Origin: Bufo bufo | Taxonomy: Eukaryota; Chordata; Amphibia; Anura; Bufonidae | Direction: 5' to 3' | Assembly: GCF_905171765.1 (NCBI RefSeq) | Contig: NC_053392.1 | Coordinates: forward strand, 403,855,399-403,919,398 | Length of the DNA stretch: 64,000 bases | Shown here: positions 45,953 to 57,499 of the stretch, one piece after another | Layout of the letters: each line of letters starts with the position of its first letter | Position numbering within the stretch: position 1 is the stretch's first letter | The notes under the pieces: model-generated | The model's database searches: none | Told to the model about the DNA's origin: nothing | What the model saw: only the letters and a program-made list of their open reading frames with translations | Translations under genes and position numbers: made by a program

Positions 45953-48900
45953 AAGGGCCCCTCCTCCGCGGAGCACAAAACGGTTTCTGAGGGAAGCGTG
46001 CGTGGAAGGCTCGGAGCAAGGCAGGAGCATGGACATCTGCGGAGGGAACCCAGGAACGCTCCTCTGGACCATAACCACGCCAATGGACCAAAAACTGCAA
46101 CCGACCGCGGACCAGGCGTGAGTCCAGGATATTGCTCACCTCATATTCCTCACGATTGCCCACTTGGACCGGACGAGGCCGAGGAACCGAGGAAGTGAAA
46201 CGATTACACACCAGTGGCTTCAACAGGGAGACATGAAACACGTTGGAGATCCGCATGCCAGGAGGAAGCGCAAGGGCATAGGCTACCGGGTTTACCCTGC
46301 GAAGCACTCGGAAGGGACCAACAAAGCGAGGCGCCAGCTTGGGAGTGGGCACTCGAAGGTTGAGGTTGCGGGTGGACAACCATACACGGTCTCCGACCTG
46401 GTAGGAAGGAGCAGGCGCTCGTCTGCGATCAGCCTGGAGTCTCTGGCGCTGCGCAGAGACCTCAAGGGACTTCTGGATCTGTACCCAAGAAGCACGTAGG
46501 ACGGAAAGGTGATCCTCCACAGCCGGAATATCCTTGGGGAGAGAATACCTCCGGTAACACGGCAGGTTGGAACCCATAATTGGCCATGAAGGGAGACGTC
46601 CCAGAGGAAGAGTTCACCGCCGTGTTCCTGGCAAACTCAGCCCAAGGCAGGAGGTCAACCCAATTGTCTTGGTGATCGGAGACATAGCAACGAAGGAATT
46701 GCTCCAAGGCCTGATTGGATCGTTCTGCGGCCCCATTGGACTGAGGGTGGTAGGCCGAGGAGAAGGAGAGATGAATCCCCAACTGGGAGCAAAAGGCGCG
46801 CCAGAACCTGGACACAAACTGACTCCCCCGATCCGACACAAACCGTGCAACCGGAAGACCTCCCTGGCAAAAATCGTGGCCAACTCTTGTGCAGAGGGTA
46901 ACTTCTTGAGAGGAACACAGTGGCACATTTTGGAAAACCGATCCACAATCATGAGAATGACCGTATGGCCTCGGGATGCAGGGAGGTCCACAATGAAATC
47001 CATCCCCAGGTGTGACCATGGGCGCTCCCCGGTGGCTATGGGTTGCAGAAGGCCCAACGGAAGGTGCCGAGGGGACTTACTCTGGGCACAAACGGAGCAT
47101 GCCGCTACATATGCGGCGATGTCGGAACGTAGGGAAGGCCACCAGAACAGACGTGAAACAGCCCAGGACAGCTGATTCTTTCCAGGATGCCCCGCGGTCT
47201 TGGAGTTATGGTAGGTTCGCAACAACCGAGTGCGCAACTCCTCAGGCACAAAACATCTGCCGTTGGGTCTCCCAGAGGGAGCACCAGATTGAGCCGCCAA
47301 AATCTGCTCACCCAGGGGAGAGGTCAGGCTGGTGCGAATGGCGGCCAGGATCTGATTCGGAGGTATGACCGAAGTCGGAATCGACTCCTCCCTGGACAGC
47401 TCGGAGTACTGCCGTGATAAGGCATCCGCCCTGATGTTCTTGGAACCGGGTAGGTAGGAGACCACGTAATTAAAACGTGACAAGAACAGAGCCCATCTGG
47501 CCTGACGTGGTGTCAATCTCTTGGCCTCAGAAAGGTAGGTCAGATTCTTGTGGTCCGTCAGGATGAGAACCGGAACCACCGAACCCTCGAGCAAGTGCCT
47601 CCATTCTTTAAGGGCCTGCACGATGGCCAATAACTCCCTGTCACCAATCTGATAGTTGCACTCCGCGGAAGACAGTTTCCGGGAGTAAAACCCACAAGGA
47701 AGCAGAGGACCCTCTGGTGTTCTACGCTGAGACAGAAGGGCGCCTACTCCCGTCTCAGACGCGTCCACCTCGAGGACAAAGGGCAACCCAGGGTTGGGAT
47801 GCGACAGAATCGGAGCCGACACAAAGGCGGACTTTAGGGCCTCAAAAGCTCGGATGGCCTCGAGCGGCCAGACCTGGGAATTACTGCCCTTCCTGGTCAG
47901 ATCCGTGAGAGGCTTGGCCAGCATGGAAAAGTCCCTGATGAACTTCCGATAATAATTGGCGAAGCCCAAAAAGCGCTGCAGGGAACGAAGACCACTGGGC
48001 TGGGGCCACTGTAAGACAGCCGAAACCTTCTCAGGATCCATGGAGAACCCCTCAGCGGAAATGATGTAACCTAAGAAGGTTACCTGGGATCGGTGAAATT
48101 CGCATTTCTCAAGCTTACCGAACAGCTTGTTCTCTCGTAACCGTTGCAACACTCGTCTGACATCCAGAATGTGGGCCTCCATGGATTCAGAATATACCAA
48201 GATGTCATCCAAATAGACTACCACACACTGCTGCAACAGGTCACGGAAACATCGTTGATGAATTCCTGAAAGACTGCGGGCGCATTGCACAACCCAAAGG
48301 GCATAACCAAGGATTCGTAATGACCGGTCCTGGTGTTAAACGCGGTCTTCCACTCATCGCCCGCCTTGATCCTTACCAGGTTATATGCCGCCCTCAGGTC
48401 GAGTTTGGTAAAGACCGTGGCCCCTTTAAGGCGATCGAACAGCTCGGAAATCAAGGGTATCGGGTAAGCGTTCTTGATCGTGATGCGATTGAGACCCCTG
48501 TAATCGATGCAAGGCCTCAACTCACCGCCCTTCTTTTTCACAAAGAAAAATCCAGCCCCTGCCGGGGACGAAGATTTGCGAATGTGTCCGCGTGAAAGCG
48601 CCTCCCTCACGTACTCCTCCATGGCCTCATTCTCCGCTACCGACAGTGGATAGACTTTGCCACGAGGAGGAACGGCACCAGATTGTAACTCTATGGCACA
48701 ATCGTATGGGCGGTGCGGAGGTAGGGCAACCGCGCGCACCTTATCGAATACATCCCGGTACTCCTCGTATTCAGGAGGCAACAGAGAGTCCGAGGAAGTA
48801 CACAGCAACTTGACAGACCCATGGATGCAACTAGCCCCACACTGCGGTGACCACGAGAGGATCTCGACCGATCTCCAATCGAAAGTCGGATTATGCTTCT

Positions 48901-50270
48901 GGAGCCAGGGGTACCCCAAGACCACCGAGTAGTGTGGAGACGAAATAACCTGGAGGCAGACCGACTCTCTGTGAACGGCACCAATGGCTATCCCCACTGG
49001 AAGGGTCTCATGAGTCACGTGTGGCGGCAGAAGGGGTCTGCCGTCTATCGCCTCAAGAGCCAGTGGGGAACCTCGAGCCTGCAGAGGAATGGAATTGGCG
49101 GCAGCGAACACACTATCAATGAACAAACCACCAGCACCAGAGTCCACCAACGCCTGGGTCGTCACCGAGCCCCCGACCCAGGAGAGGACAACAGTGATCA
49201 GTGGTTTGTCAACACGGGAAACCGGGGACGAGGAGACTCCACCCAAGATCTGCCCCCGACAGGATCTCAGGGTACGAGCGTTTCCCGGACGGTTCGGACA
49301 TGCCAACCGAAAATGCCCACCGAGACCACAGTACATGCATCGGCCCTCGCGTCTCCGGAGTGCCCTCTCCCCCTCGGACAGGCGAGCAAACCCCAGCTGC
49401 ATGGGTTCACCCCCAGACAAGTCATCCCCAGGAGGCGTGGGAGGAGAGGGAGGCACGGGTGGGACAGCAAACGTAGGCACCAATCTGTTAGAAGACCTCC
49501 GCAGGTTCTCCTTAAAGGAAGGTCTCTCCCTGAGTCTGGTGTCAATCAAAATCAGGAAAGAAATAAGAGACTCGAGCTCAACTGGTAGGTCCTTAGCTGC
49601 AACCTCATCCTTCAAGGCATCCGAGAGACCATGAGAGAAAGCAGCGACCAGAGCCTCATTATTCCAGCCCACCTCTGCTGCCAGGGTACGAAACTCAATG
49701 GCGTATTCAGCTACGGATCGTGAACCCTGTCTGATGGACATAAGGAGCTTCGCAGCAGAGGCAGCACGAGCCGGCACATCGAATACCTTCCGAAGAGAAG
49801 CAACAAAACCGGAAAAACTCGGCAACCACCGGATTGTTGTTCTCCCATAAAGGGCTGGCCCAGGCCAAGGCCTTGTCCGAGAGCAGCGAGATCAAGAAGC
49901 CCACCTTTGATCTCTCAGTAGGAAAGGCATGTGGCAGCAACTCGAAATAAATGCCCACCTGGTTAAGGAAACCTCGGCACTGAGTTGGCTCTCCCCCAAA
50001 GCGCTGTGGAAGAGGGGCAGAACCGGTCATACCCCGAAACACCGCAGGCGCAACAACAGGTGTCGGGGTAGACTCTGGCGCAACAACCGGAGCGGCAGTA
50101 GGAGCGAGCCCAGGAGCGACAACCGACCCATCGGCAACGGGAGCGAAATGAGCCGTGCGTTCAAGCAGGGTTTGCAACGCCACAGCGAACCGACCCAACA
50201 GGTGATCCTGCTGATCAAGTCTGGCAACCAGCGTGGGTAGCGAGGATGGCCCTGTACCGTCAGAATTCAT
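45951..50270 (-). pseudogene. Gypsy 1 gag-pol polyprotein, four frame breaks
   Basis: Starts at the ATG at 50270. Gag has a zinc knuckle [14 protein letters not shown] and passes without stop into protease ([13 protein letters not shown]), so gag and pol form one frame, as in Tf1. RT motifs: [60 protein letters not shown]. RNase H: LEVDASETGVGALLS and LTDHKNLTYL. Integrase: zinc-binding YHNSKTAGH and CSVCAQ, GMDFIVDLP, VSDRGSQFVSRFW, SNGAAERSNQALEQFL. A chromodomain (EYEVSNILDSR, FLVHWRGYGPEERSWVPSAD) ends the protein. Breaks lie near 49830, 48246 (a run of three A where four are expected), 46860 (small deletion) and 46540. Confidence 0.95.
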
Positions 50271-50281
50271 GGCTTGGTCCT
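50271..50281 (-). promoter_or_regulatory. Putative self-priming primer-binding site of Gypsy 1
   Basis: On the minus strand, two bases after the 5' LTR, the sequence is AGGACCAAGCC. Its first 10 nt are the exact complement of GCTTGGTCCT, found in the LTR at 50540-50531. That LTR segment lies about 32 nt after the TATA box and so should be the 5' end of the transcript. Tf1 and sushi-group elements prime reverse transcription this way. I see no match to a tRNA 3' end. Confidence 0.8.
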
Positions 50282-50338
50282 AATGTCACGGAACCATGAA
50301 CCAGACGTACAACAAGAGATAAGTGAAAATAAGAAGGC

Positions 50339-50344
50339 TTTATT
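50339..50344 (-). terminator. Polyadenylation signal AATAAA in Gypsy 1 LTR
   Basis: The minus strand reads AATAAA about 190 nt after the inferred transcript start, the expected order for LTR transcript 3' ends. A second similar tract, aataaag on the plus strand, is not relevant to this orientation. Confidence 0.6.
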
Positions 50345-50564
50345 GAAAATAAAGCCGTAAAGCAAAAGTCCAAACGGATGGTGAAACCGAGCAGAGTCTT
50401 TGCGAAGCCAGAGGTCAGGAACCAGAAGGGTAGTCAGACGAAGCCAGGATCAGGAACCAGCAGGGTAGTCAGACGAAGCCAGGATCAGGAACCAGAAGCA
50501 GCAGCAGTCTTAGAAGCATGTGAACACAAGAGGACCAAGCAAGGAACTGAAGCCACAGACCTCC

Positions 50565-50573
50565 TATATATAT
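50565..50573 (-). promoter_or_regulatory. TATA box of Gypsy 1 LTR
   Basis: ATATATATA on the minus strand, identical in the other LTR. The inferred start at 50540 lies 32 nt downstream of 50572. Confidence 0.7.
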
Positions 50574-52122
50574 GAGCTAGGCATCCAGCTCCTCCCAGGG
50601 GAAGGAGGAGCCGCAGGGTGGAAGGCTACAAGAAACCCAGAAACCAAGATGGCCGCCAGCACATGTCAAACGAAGGAGAGCAGCAAGCAGGTAAGACCAT
50701 GACACAACCCTTCAGATAAACGCTGTGAAAATAAATAAATAAAAACTGTTCCAAAACAGCCAATTTTTTGATCACCTTGCCCCATAAAGTGTAATAATGA
50801 ATGATCAAAAAATCCTATGTACCCAAAAATGGTACCAATAAAAACCTCAACTCTTTCTGCAAAAAATGAGCCCCTGCACAAGACTATCGGCAGAAAAATA
50901 AAAAACATGGCGTTCAGAAAATGGACACACAAAAACATAATTTCTATTTCAAAAATGCTTCTTTATGTAAAACTGAAACAAACCAACAAAGAAAGTAGAC
51001 ATATTTGATATCATTGCATCCGTAACAACCTGCTCTATAAAAAATAGCACATGATCTACCCGGTCAGATGAATCTTGTAAAAAAAAAAAATTATAAACGG
51101 TGCCAAAACAGCCATTTTTCGGTTACCTTGCCTCACAAAAAACTTAATATAGAGCAATTAAAATCATATGTACCCCAAATAGAACTAATAAAACTGGCAC
51201 CTTATCCCCTAGTTTCCAAAATAGGATCACTTTTTGGGAGTTTCTACTGTAAGGGTGCATCAGGGGGGCTTTAAATGGGACAAGGCATCTAAAACCAGTC
51301 CAGCAAAATCTGCCTTCCAAAAACCATACAGGCGTTCCTTTCCTTCTGCGCCCTGCTGTGCGCACTTACATCAGTTTACGACCACATGTGGGGTGTTTCT
51401 TTAAACCGCAGAATCAGGGTAATAAATATTGAGTTTTGTTTGGCTGTTAACCCTCAATGTGTTAAAGAAAAAAATTTAATAAAATGGAAAATCTGCCAAA
51501 AAAGTGAAATTCAGAAATGTCATCTGCATTTTCCTTTAATTCTTGTGGAACACCTAAAGGGTTAACAAAGTTTGTAAAATCAGTTTTGAGTTACTTGAGG
51601 GGTGTAGTTTCTACAATGGGGTCATTTATGGGGGGTTTCCACTTTGTAAGCCTCACAAAGTGACTTTAGACCTGAACTGGTCGTTAAAAAGTGGGTTTTG
51701 GAAATTTTCTTAAAATTTTTAAGAACTGCTTCTAAACTTCTAAGCCTTCCAACGCCCTAAAAAAATAAAATGACATTACCAAAATGATGCCAACATAAAG
51801 TAGACATATGGGGAATGTTAAGTAATAAATATTTTATTAGGTATGACTTTCTGTTTTAGAAGCAGAGAAATGTAAATTTAGAAAATTGTGAATTTTTTAA
51901 AATTTTTGCTAAATTTGGGATTTTTTCATAAATAAAGGTGAAATATATTGACTCAAATTTTTGACTATCATGAAGTACAATATGTCACAAGAAAACAATC
52001 TCAGAATGGCTTGGATAAATAAAAGTGTTCCAAAGCTATTAAAACATAAAGTGACGCATGTCAGATTTGTAAATTTTGACCTGGACCTGGGCATCAATGA
52101 CCCTTGGTCATGAAAGGGTTAA

Positions 52123-52639
52123 TGGTGGAAATGTGGAGATAGTTCAAAGTTTCAGATTCTTGGGAGTTCATATTAGTCAGGACCTGTCATGGATAAAAAA
52201 CACAACAGAAATTACCAAAAAAGGCCTTCAGAGGCTTTATTTTCTGAGGAGTCTGAAGAAAGCACAACTCCCAAAACAGCTGCTAGTCAATTTTTACAGG
52301 TGCACCATAGAATCTGTTATCACATACTGCATTACAGTATGGTACTCCGGCTGCTCTTCTGAGGATAAGAAGACCCTCAAGCGCATCATCAGAATGGCTG
52401 GCAGAATCACTGGTACTCAGTTACCATCACTGGATGACATCTTCACTGCTCGCTGCAGCAACAGGGCAAAAATTATCTGCGGGGATCCAACTCACCCCGG
52501 CCACAGCCTTTTCCTTCCCCTACCCTCTGGTAGGCGTCTTAGAGCCCTACATGCCCGCACCACTAGGCGGCTGAAGAACAGCTTTTACCCCAAAACAATC
52601 AGTCTCCTAAATGCTCAGAGATTATTTAAGGTGATTTAA
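52123..52639 (+). pseudogene. L2-type LINE, C-terminal end of RT protein
   Basis: The frame reads VNGGNVEIVQSFRFLGVHIS, LLVNFYRCTIESVITYCITV, and ends SGRRLRALHARTTRRLKNSF, then FYPKTISLLNAQRL. This is the C-terminal region typical of L2/CR1-group LINE polyproteins in fish and frogs. The RT core is absent because the copy is cut at the piggyBac-type TTAA. The matching 3' end follows the Tc1 insert at about 53500-53687. Confidence 0.8.
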
Positions 52640-53502
52640 GCAATTTTGAGCGTGGCATGGTTGTTGGTGCCAGACGGGCTGGTCTGAGTATTTCACAATC
52701 TGCTCAGTTACTGGGATTTTCACGCACAACCATTTCTAGGGTTTACAAATAATGGTGTGAAAAGGGAAAAACATCCAGTATGCGGCAGTCCTGTGGGCAA
52801 AAATGCCTTGTGGATGCTAGAGGTCAGAGGAGAATGGGCTATCTGATTCAAGCTGATAGAAGAGCAACGTTGACTGAAATAACCACTTATTACAACCGAG
52901 GTATGCAGCAAAACATTTGTGAAGCCACAACACGCACAACCTTGAGGCGGATGGGCTACAACAGCAGAAGACCCACCGGGTACCACTCATCTCCACTACA
53001 AATAGGAAAAAGAGGCTACAAATTGGAGTGTTGAAGACTGGAAAAATGTTGCCTGGTCTGATGAGTCTCGATTTCTGTTGAGACATTCAAATGGTAGAGT
53101 CCGAATTTGGCGTAAACAGAATGAGAACATGTATCCATCCTCTGATGGCTACTTCCAGCAGGATAATGCACCATGTCACAAAGCTCGAATCATTTCAAAT
53201 TGGTTTCTTGAACATGACAATGAGTTCACTGTACTAAAATGGCCCCCACAGTCACCAGATCTCAACCCAATAGAGCATCTTTGGGATGTGGTGGAATGGG
53301 AGCTCGTGCCCTGGATGTGCATCCCTCAAATCTCCATCAACTGCAAGATGCTATCCTGTCAATATGGGCCAACATTTCTAAAGAATGCTATCAGCACCTT
53401 GTTGAATCAATGCCACGTAGAATTAAGGCAGTTTTGAAGGCAAAAGGGGGTCCAACACCGTATTAGTATGGTGTTCCTAATAATTCTTTAGATGAGTGTA
53501 TA
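52640..53502 (+). pseudogene. Tc1/mariner element, left end missing, frames broken
   Basis: The helix-turn-helix part reads FERGMVVGARRAGLSISQSA and LLGFSRTTISRVYK, followed by a stop. The catalytic region survives in several frames: FQQDNAPCHKARIISNWFLE, then PPQSPDLNPIEHLWDVVEWE, later CYQHLVESMPRRIKAVLKAK. The first catalytic Asp region is damaged (CLV, then stops, near 53055). The right terminus ggtgttcctaataattcttt is present and ends gatgagtgta at about 53502. The left terminus is absent. Confidence 0.88.
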
Positions 53503-53689
53503 TATGCTGTGAACTGTGAATAGTAATGCTTTTTAGTTTTTTTTTTTTCTAGTGTAATGCTTTAGTTTAAATGTCGGTTCTTATTCCTCTGTCCATGGCA
53601 TCTAGGATTGCTCCAAACAACATTTCATTATATTGTACATTGTATTACATTGTATTGTACAGTGACAATAAAGGCATCTTATCCCGCTG
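53503..53689 (+). repeat. L2 LINE 3' UTR and tail
   Basis: Contains ttgtacagtgacaataaagg, the common 3' end of L2-type LINEs in fish and frogs, close to the end at 53687. It is the continuation of 52123-52639 beyond the Tc1 insertion. Confidence 0.75.
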
Positions 53690-54029
53690 TGGCTCCCGTT
53701 GCCCTCTCTGCTCCTGAGGTCCCCGGGACCCCTCCCCCTGCTGTGTGTGAGCGGGTGGAGAGGGGAGGGGATGAGGGAGTGGAGCGGAGTATCGGGAGCG
53801 CGTCAGGGAAGATCATGCCGGCGTGGGCGTGGCCAAGAGCGGCGTCGTGGCTGAAGCAAGCATGGAGCACCGGCTCATAGGAAGTGTCAAGGAAATAACA
53901 AAAAGTACTGAAAGTACTAAATTAAGTGAAAAAATGAAATGAAATACCAAAGGTACAAGGTCCTTAGGGCTGTGGACGCCGCCGCGTCCTCTCTGTCTTC
54001 CTCAGAAGAGGGGGGATGGGGGATGGTGG

Positions 54030-54988
54030 TGGAAGCCATGGTCCACCACAATACAAATAATGCCAATGAAGCCAAGGCAGTTGTGATGAGGGCTACTGAG
54101 GCAGAGGCAAAGAATGTTAATAATAATAATAAAAATGTTAATAATGTCACGGTCCCAACTGTCCCAGCTGAGTGCTTGGGGGTGGGTGAGGAGATGGAGG
54201 TAACTACTGAAAAAGTGGTTACCCAAAAAAGTGGTTAAGGAGGGAGTGTTAGTTTAGGGGTCGCTCCGGATCCTGATGGGGGGGGGGTGAATGCGGGGGG
54301 CTGCCCTACTGCTGGAAAAGTGGCGGGGTCCCCCCGTGTGGCCCCCTCAGAGGGGTCTGGCGCGACAGTTGCGGCAGGTAGAGGGGGGTAGGAGCCGGTT
54401 CGGTTGTGCGTCCGTGGCGCCTGGCAGAAGTTATGCCAGTGTGGCTGCGGCCATAGGGGGGGAGGGGCTGGCTTCGTTGGCTTCCTCGCTCTCAGGGTCT
54501 GGTGATGGTGACTTGCAGCGGCGACTGCTGGAGGCCCTCAAAAAGGGGGAGAGCTCCATTACCGTAGAGGGAAAGAAGGTGGACCTCTCATTCTGGTTCA
54601 ACAGACATGGCATTCGGACCTTCCGAGAACAGAACGGGGGCGAGACCACCTGGTCTTCACCCACAAATGGCCCTGAAGCCAGACGGAATGTGGTCTGTCT
54701 CAAGTGGAATAGCAATGAAGCTTGCCCTACTAGAAAGAGCGTAGTGGAGCTCCTGCTTGGGATGGGTTTCAAGGCAACGGACATCTTTGCCTTGATCCAT
54801 CCGTTTGGCTCTAATGAGTTTGACATCAGCTTTGTCCGGCCAGAGGGGCTTGAGCTCTTCTGGTCCGGATATGAGCTGGTGAAGAACATGCCGGATTGGC
54901 GTGGTTTCGTTGCAAAAGCGATAACCCGCCAGAGTGAGGTCAAGAGAGTGACCGTTCTGACCCGTAATGAGTCACTCTCTTGTGCTGA
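54030..54988 (+). pseudogene. Tx1-like LINE ORF1, N-terminal part
   Basis: After an Asn-rich low-complexity start (NTNNANEAKAVV, NNNNKNVNNV) and a frame change, the conserved region reads SSITVEGKKVDLSFWFNRHG, then SVVELLLGMGFKATDIFALI, HPFGSNEFDISFVRPEGLEL and VKRVTVLTRNESLS. This matches ORF1 proteins of Tx1-group LINEs, which bind nucleic acid. It stops at the 15-bp target duplication at 54974-54988 and resumes at 57500. Confidence 0.8.
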
Positions 54989-57484
54989 ATTGTATGGATA
55001 TGTAGAGAGAATCTCTAAATCGCACATCCTCATCCCTATGCTTCTGATATACAACTGTTTTCAATTATCAGCATTTCTTATGATAAAACATGGCTATACA
55101 GCGATGCTATCAATCATTTGCTGTGCACTATAAAGAGACAATTAGTATACAGTTTGATCAAAGCGCATAGGCCCACTTACCGCGACAAGGTTGCCTCTTG
55201 TTTAAGTGGGAACCTACTCTAACCATGGCGCAGAGCCGTGCGGCGACCACCACGCCTCCACACCGCTCCAGCAGGCAACGGGATCCAGCAGCCGCACAGC
55301 AGCCCCACTGTACAGTGAGGCCACATGGGCCCCGGGTCCCATCACTCCACCAGCACGGCACAGAAGCAGAGACGGCCGCCGTCCAGCGCCGCATGTGAAC
55401 TGGTGCAAATGGCTCACCTGTTCACAGCCTCTCAGGAACTCCAACTGAGATGTGGTAGGAATTTATAGACCCTTTGCAGACTTCTGCTAATTAAAAAGCA
55501 CCTGAGCCACATGGGGAGGAGTGCTGATTCAGGGGAGGGGGGAAAAGAAGTTTATGGCATAAATTGTATGGATATGTAGAGAGAATCTCTAAATCGCACA
55601 TCCTCATACCTATGCTTCTGATATACAACTGTTTTCAATTATCAGCATTTCTTATGATAAAACATGGCTATACAGCGATGCTATCAATCATTTGCTGTGC
55701 ACTATAAAGAGACAATTAGTATACAGTTTGATCAAAGCGCATAGGGCCCACTTACCGCGACAAGGTTGCCTCTTGTTTAAGTGGGAACCTACTCTAACCA
55801 TGGCGCAGAGCGAGCGGCGACCACCACGCCTCCACACCGCTCCAGCAGGCAACGGGATCCAGCAGCCGCACAGCAGCCCCACTGTACAGTGAGGCCACAT
55901 GGGCCCCGGGTCCCATCACTCCACCAGCACGGCACAGAAGCAGAGACGGCCGCCGTCCAGCGCCGCATGTGAACTGGTGCAAATGGCTCACCTGTTCACA
56001 GCCTCTCAGAAACTCCAACTGAGATGTGGTAGGAATTTATAGACCCTTTGCAGACTTCTGCTAATTAAAAAGCACCTGAGCCACATGGGGAGGAGTGCTG
56101 ATTCAGGGGAGCGCTACGGTTAGAGTAGGTTCCCACTTAACAGGAGGAAACCTTGTCGCGGTAAGTGGGCCTATGCTCTTTGATCAAACTGTATACTATT
56201 GCCTCCTAATAGTGCACAGCAAATGATTGATATAACCGCTGTATAGCCATGTTTTATCATAAGAAATGCTGCTTATTACATACAGTAGTCAATAGTATAG
56301 GAATGAGGAGGTGCGATTTAGTTTCACTCTACAAACCATGATTTATTCGTTCTATAGTCTTTCTCCCCCCATACTAAGTCAGCACTCCTCCCCATGTGAC
56401 ACAGGTGCTCTGTACTTAAATTAGCAGTAGTCTGCACAGGGTTTTAATTCCTACCACATCTCAGTTGGAGTTCCTGAGAAGCTGTGAACAGGTGATCCTT
56501 TAGCACCAGTTCACATGCGGCGCTGGATGGCGGCCGTCGTTGTTTCTGTGCTGTGCTGGTGGAGCTGTGGGATCCGAGGCCTAGGTGGCTCCGCTGTACA
56601 GCGGGGCGGCTGGTTGGCTGCTGGATCCCATTGCCTGCTGGAGCAGTGTGGAGGACACGTTGATCGCCACACGGCACTGCGCTACGGTTAGAGTAGGTTC
56701 CCACTTAACAGGAGGAAACCTTGGCGCGGTAAGTGGGCCTATGCTCTTTGATCAAACTGTATACTAATTGCCTCCTAATAGTGCACAGCAAATGATTGAT
56801 ATAACCGCTGTATAGCCATGTTTTATCATAAGAAATGCTGCTTATTACATACAGTAGTCAATAGTATAGGAATGAGGAGGTGCGATTTAGTTTCACTCTA
56901 CAAACCATGATTTATTCGTTCTATAGTCTTTCTCCCCCCCATACTAAGTCAGCACTCCTCCCCATGTGACACAGGTGCTCTGTACTTAAATTAGCAGTAG
57001 TCTGCACAGGGTTTTAATTCTACCACATCTCAGTTGGAGTTCCTGAGAAGCTGTGAACAGGTGATCCTTTAGCACCAGTTCACATGCGGCGCTGGATGGC
57101 GGCCGTCGTTGTTTCTGTGCTGTGCTGGTGGAGCTGTGGGATCCGAGGCCTAGGTGGCTCCGCTGTACAGCGGGGCGGCTGGTTGGCTGCTGGATCCCAT
57201 TGCCTGCTGGAGCAGTGTGGAGACACGTTGATCGCCACACGGCACTGCGCTACGGTTAGAGTAGGTTCCCACTTAATAGGAGGAAACCTTGTCGCGGTAA
57301 GTGGGCCTATGCTCTTTGATCAAACTGTTATACTAATTGCCTCCTATAGTGCTAACAGCAAATGATTGATATAACCGCTGTATAGCCATGTTTTATCATA
57401 AGAAATGCTGCTTATTACTTACAGTAGTCAATAGTATAGGAATGAGGGGAGGGGTGCGAGTTTAGTTTCACTCTACAAACCATG
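54989..57484. repeat. Unclassified 2.5-kb insertion of direct and inverted ~570-bp units
   Basis: Flanked by ACTCTCTTGTGCTGA at 54974-54988 and 57485-57499. It contains two direct units (54989-55560, 55561-56105), then two inverted units (about 56108-56680 and 56682-57248) and a partial third (57249-57484). Direct units are nearly identical to each other, as are inverted units; direct and inverted differ by perhaps 15-20% by eye. Shared blocks include ggttagagtaggttcccact, gcgctgga, ttgatcaaactgtata and gataaaacatggctata. There is no long open frame. Confidence 0.85.
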
Positions 57485-57499
57485 ACTCTCTTGTGCTGA

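Larger units (their letters stand above)
45484..50704 (-). mobile_element. Gypsy 1: young Tf1/sushi-type chromovirus
   Basis: A 5.2-kb LTR retrotransposon reading on the minus strand. LTR ends are TGTCA...TGACA, and CAAC flanks it at 45480-45483 and 50705-50708; removing the element joins catgacccaac to ccttcag. The two LTRs show two base changes plus one 35-bp repeat-unit difference, so insertion was recent. Gag, zinc knuckle, protease, RT, RNase H, integrase and chromodomain follow in order. The leader is only 13 nt, with a self-complementary primer site. Four frame breaks leave it inactive as read. Confidence 0.95.
50284..50704 (-). repeat. Gypsy 1 5' LTR (421 bp)
   Basis: Holds one 35-bp unit fewer than the other LTR (units at 50404-50439, 50440-50474 and a partial one at 50475-50495). 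From the TATA box and self-primer I infer U3 as 50704-50541 and R/U5 as 50540-50284. Confidence 0.95.
44072..52122. mobile_element. Non-autonomous piggyBac relative, split by Gypsy 1
   Basis: TTAA at 44072-44075 and 52119-52122. Ends read inward TTAACCCCTTCCCGAC and TTAACCCTTTCATGACC. Without the 5.2-kb Gypsy 1 insertion it is about 2.8 kb and has no transposase. Its 51180-51640 part matches the window-start piggyBac element, so it looks like a deletion derivative of that family. The left subterminal region is a row of hairpins: 44105-44140, about 44168-44190, 44286-44327 (20-bp perfect arms, 2-nt loop) and about 44352-44386. Confidence 0.82.

Noticed and set aside
46567..47175. 202-codon open frame on the plus strand within Gypsy 1, and similar ones at 48893-49634.
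   Set aside because: They lie antisense to clear integrase, gag and protease coding and have no motif of their own.
54040..54240. Possible host gene with an Asn-rich tract.
   Set aside because: It is followed in a nearby frame by conserved Tx1-like LINE ORF1 sequence, so it is the ORF1 N-terminus.
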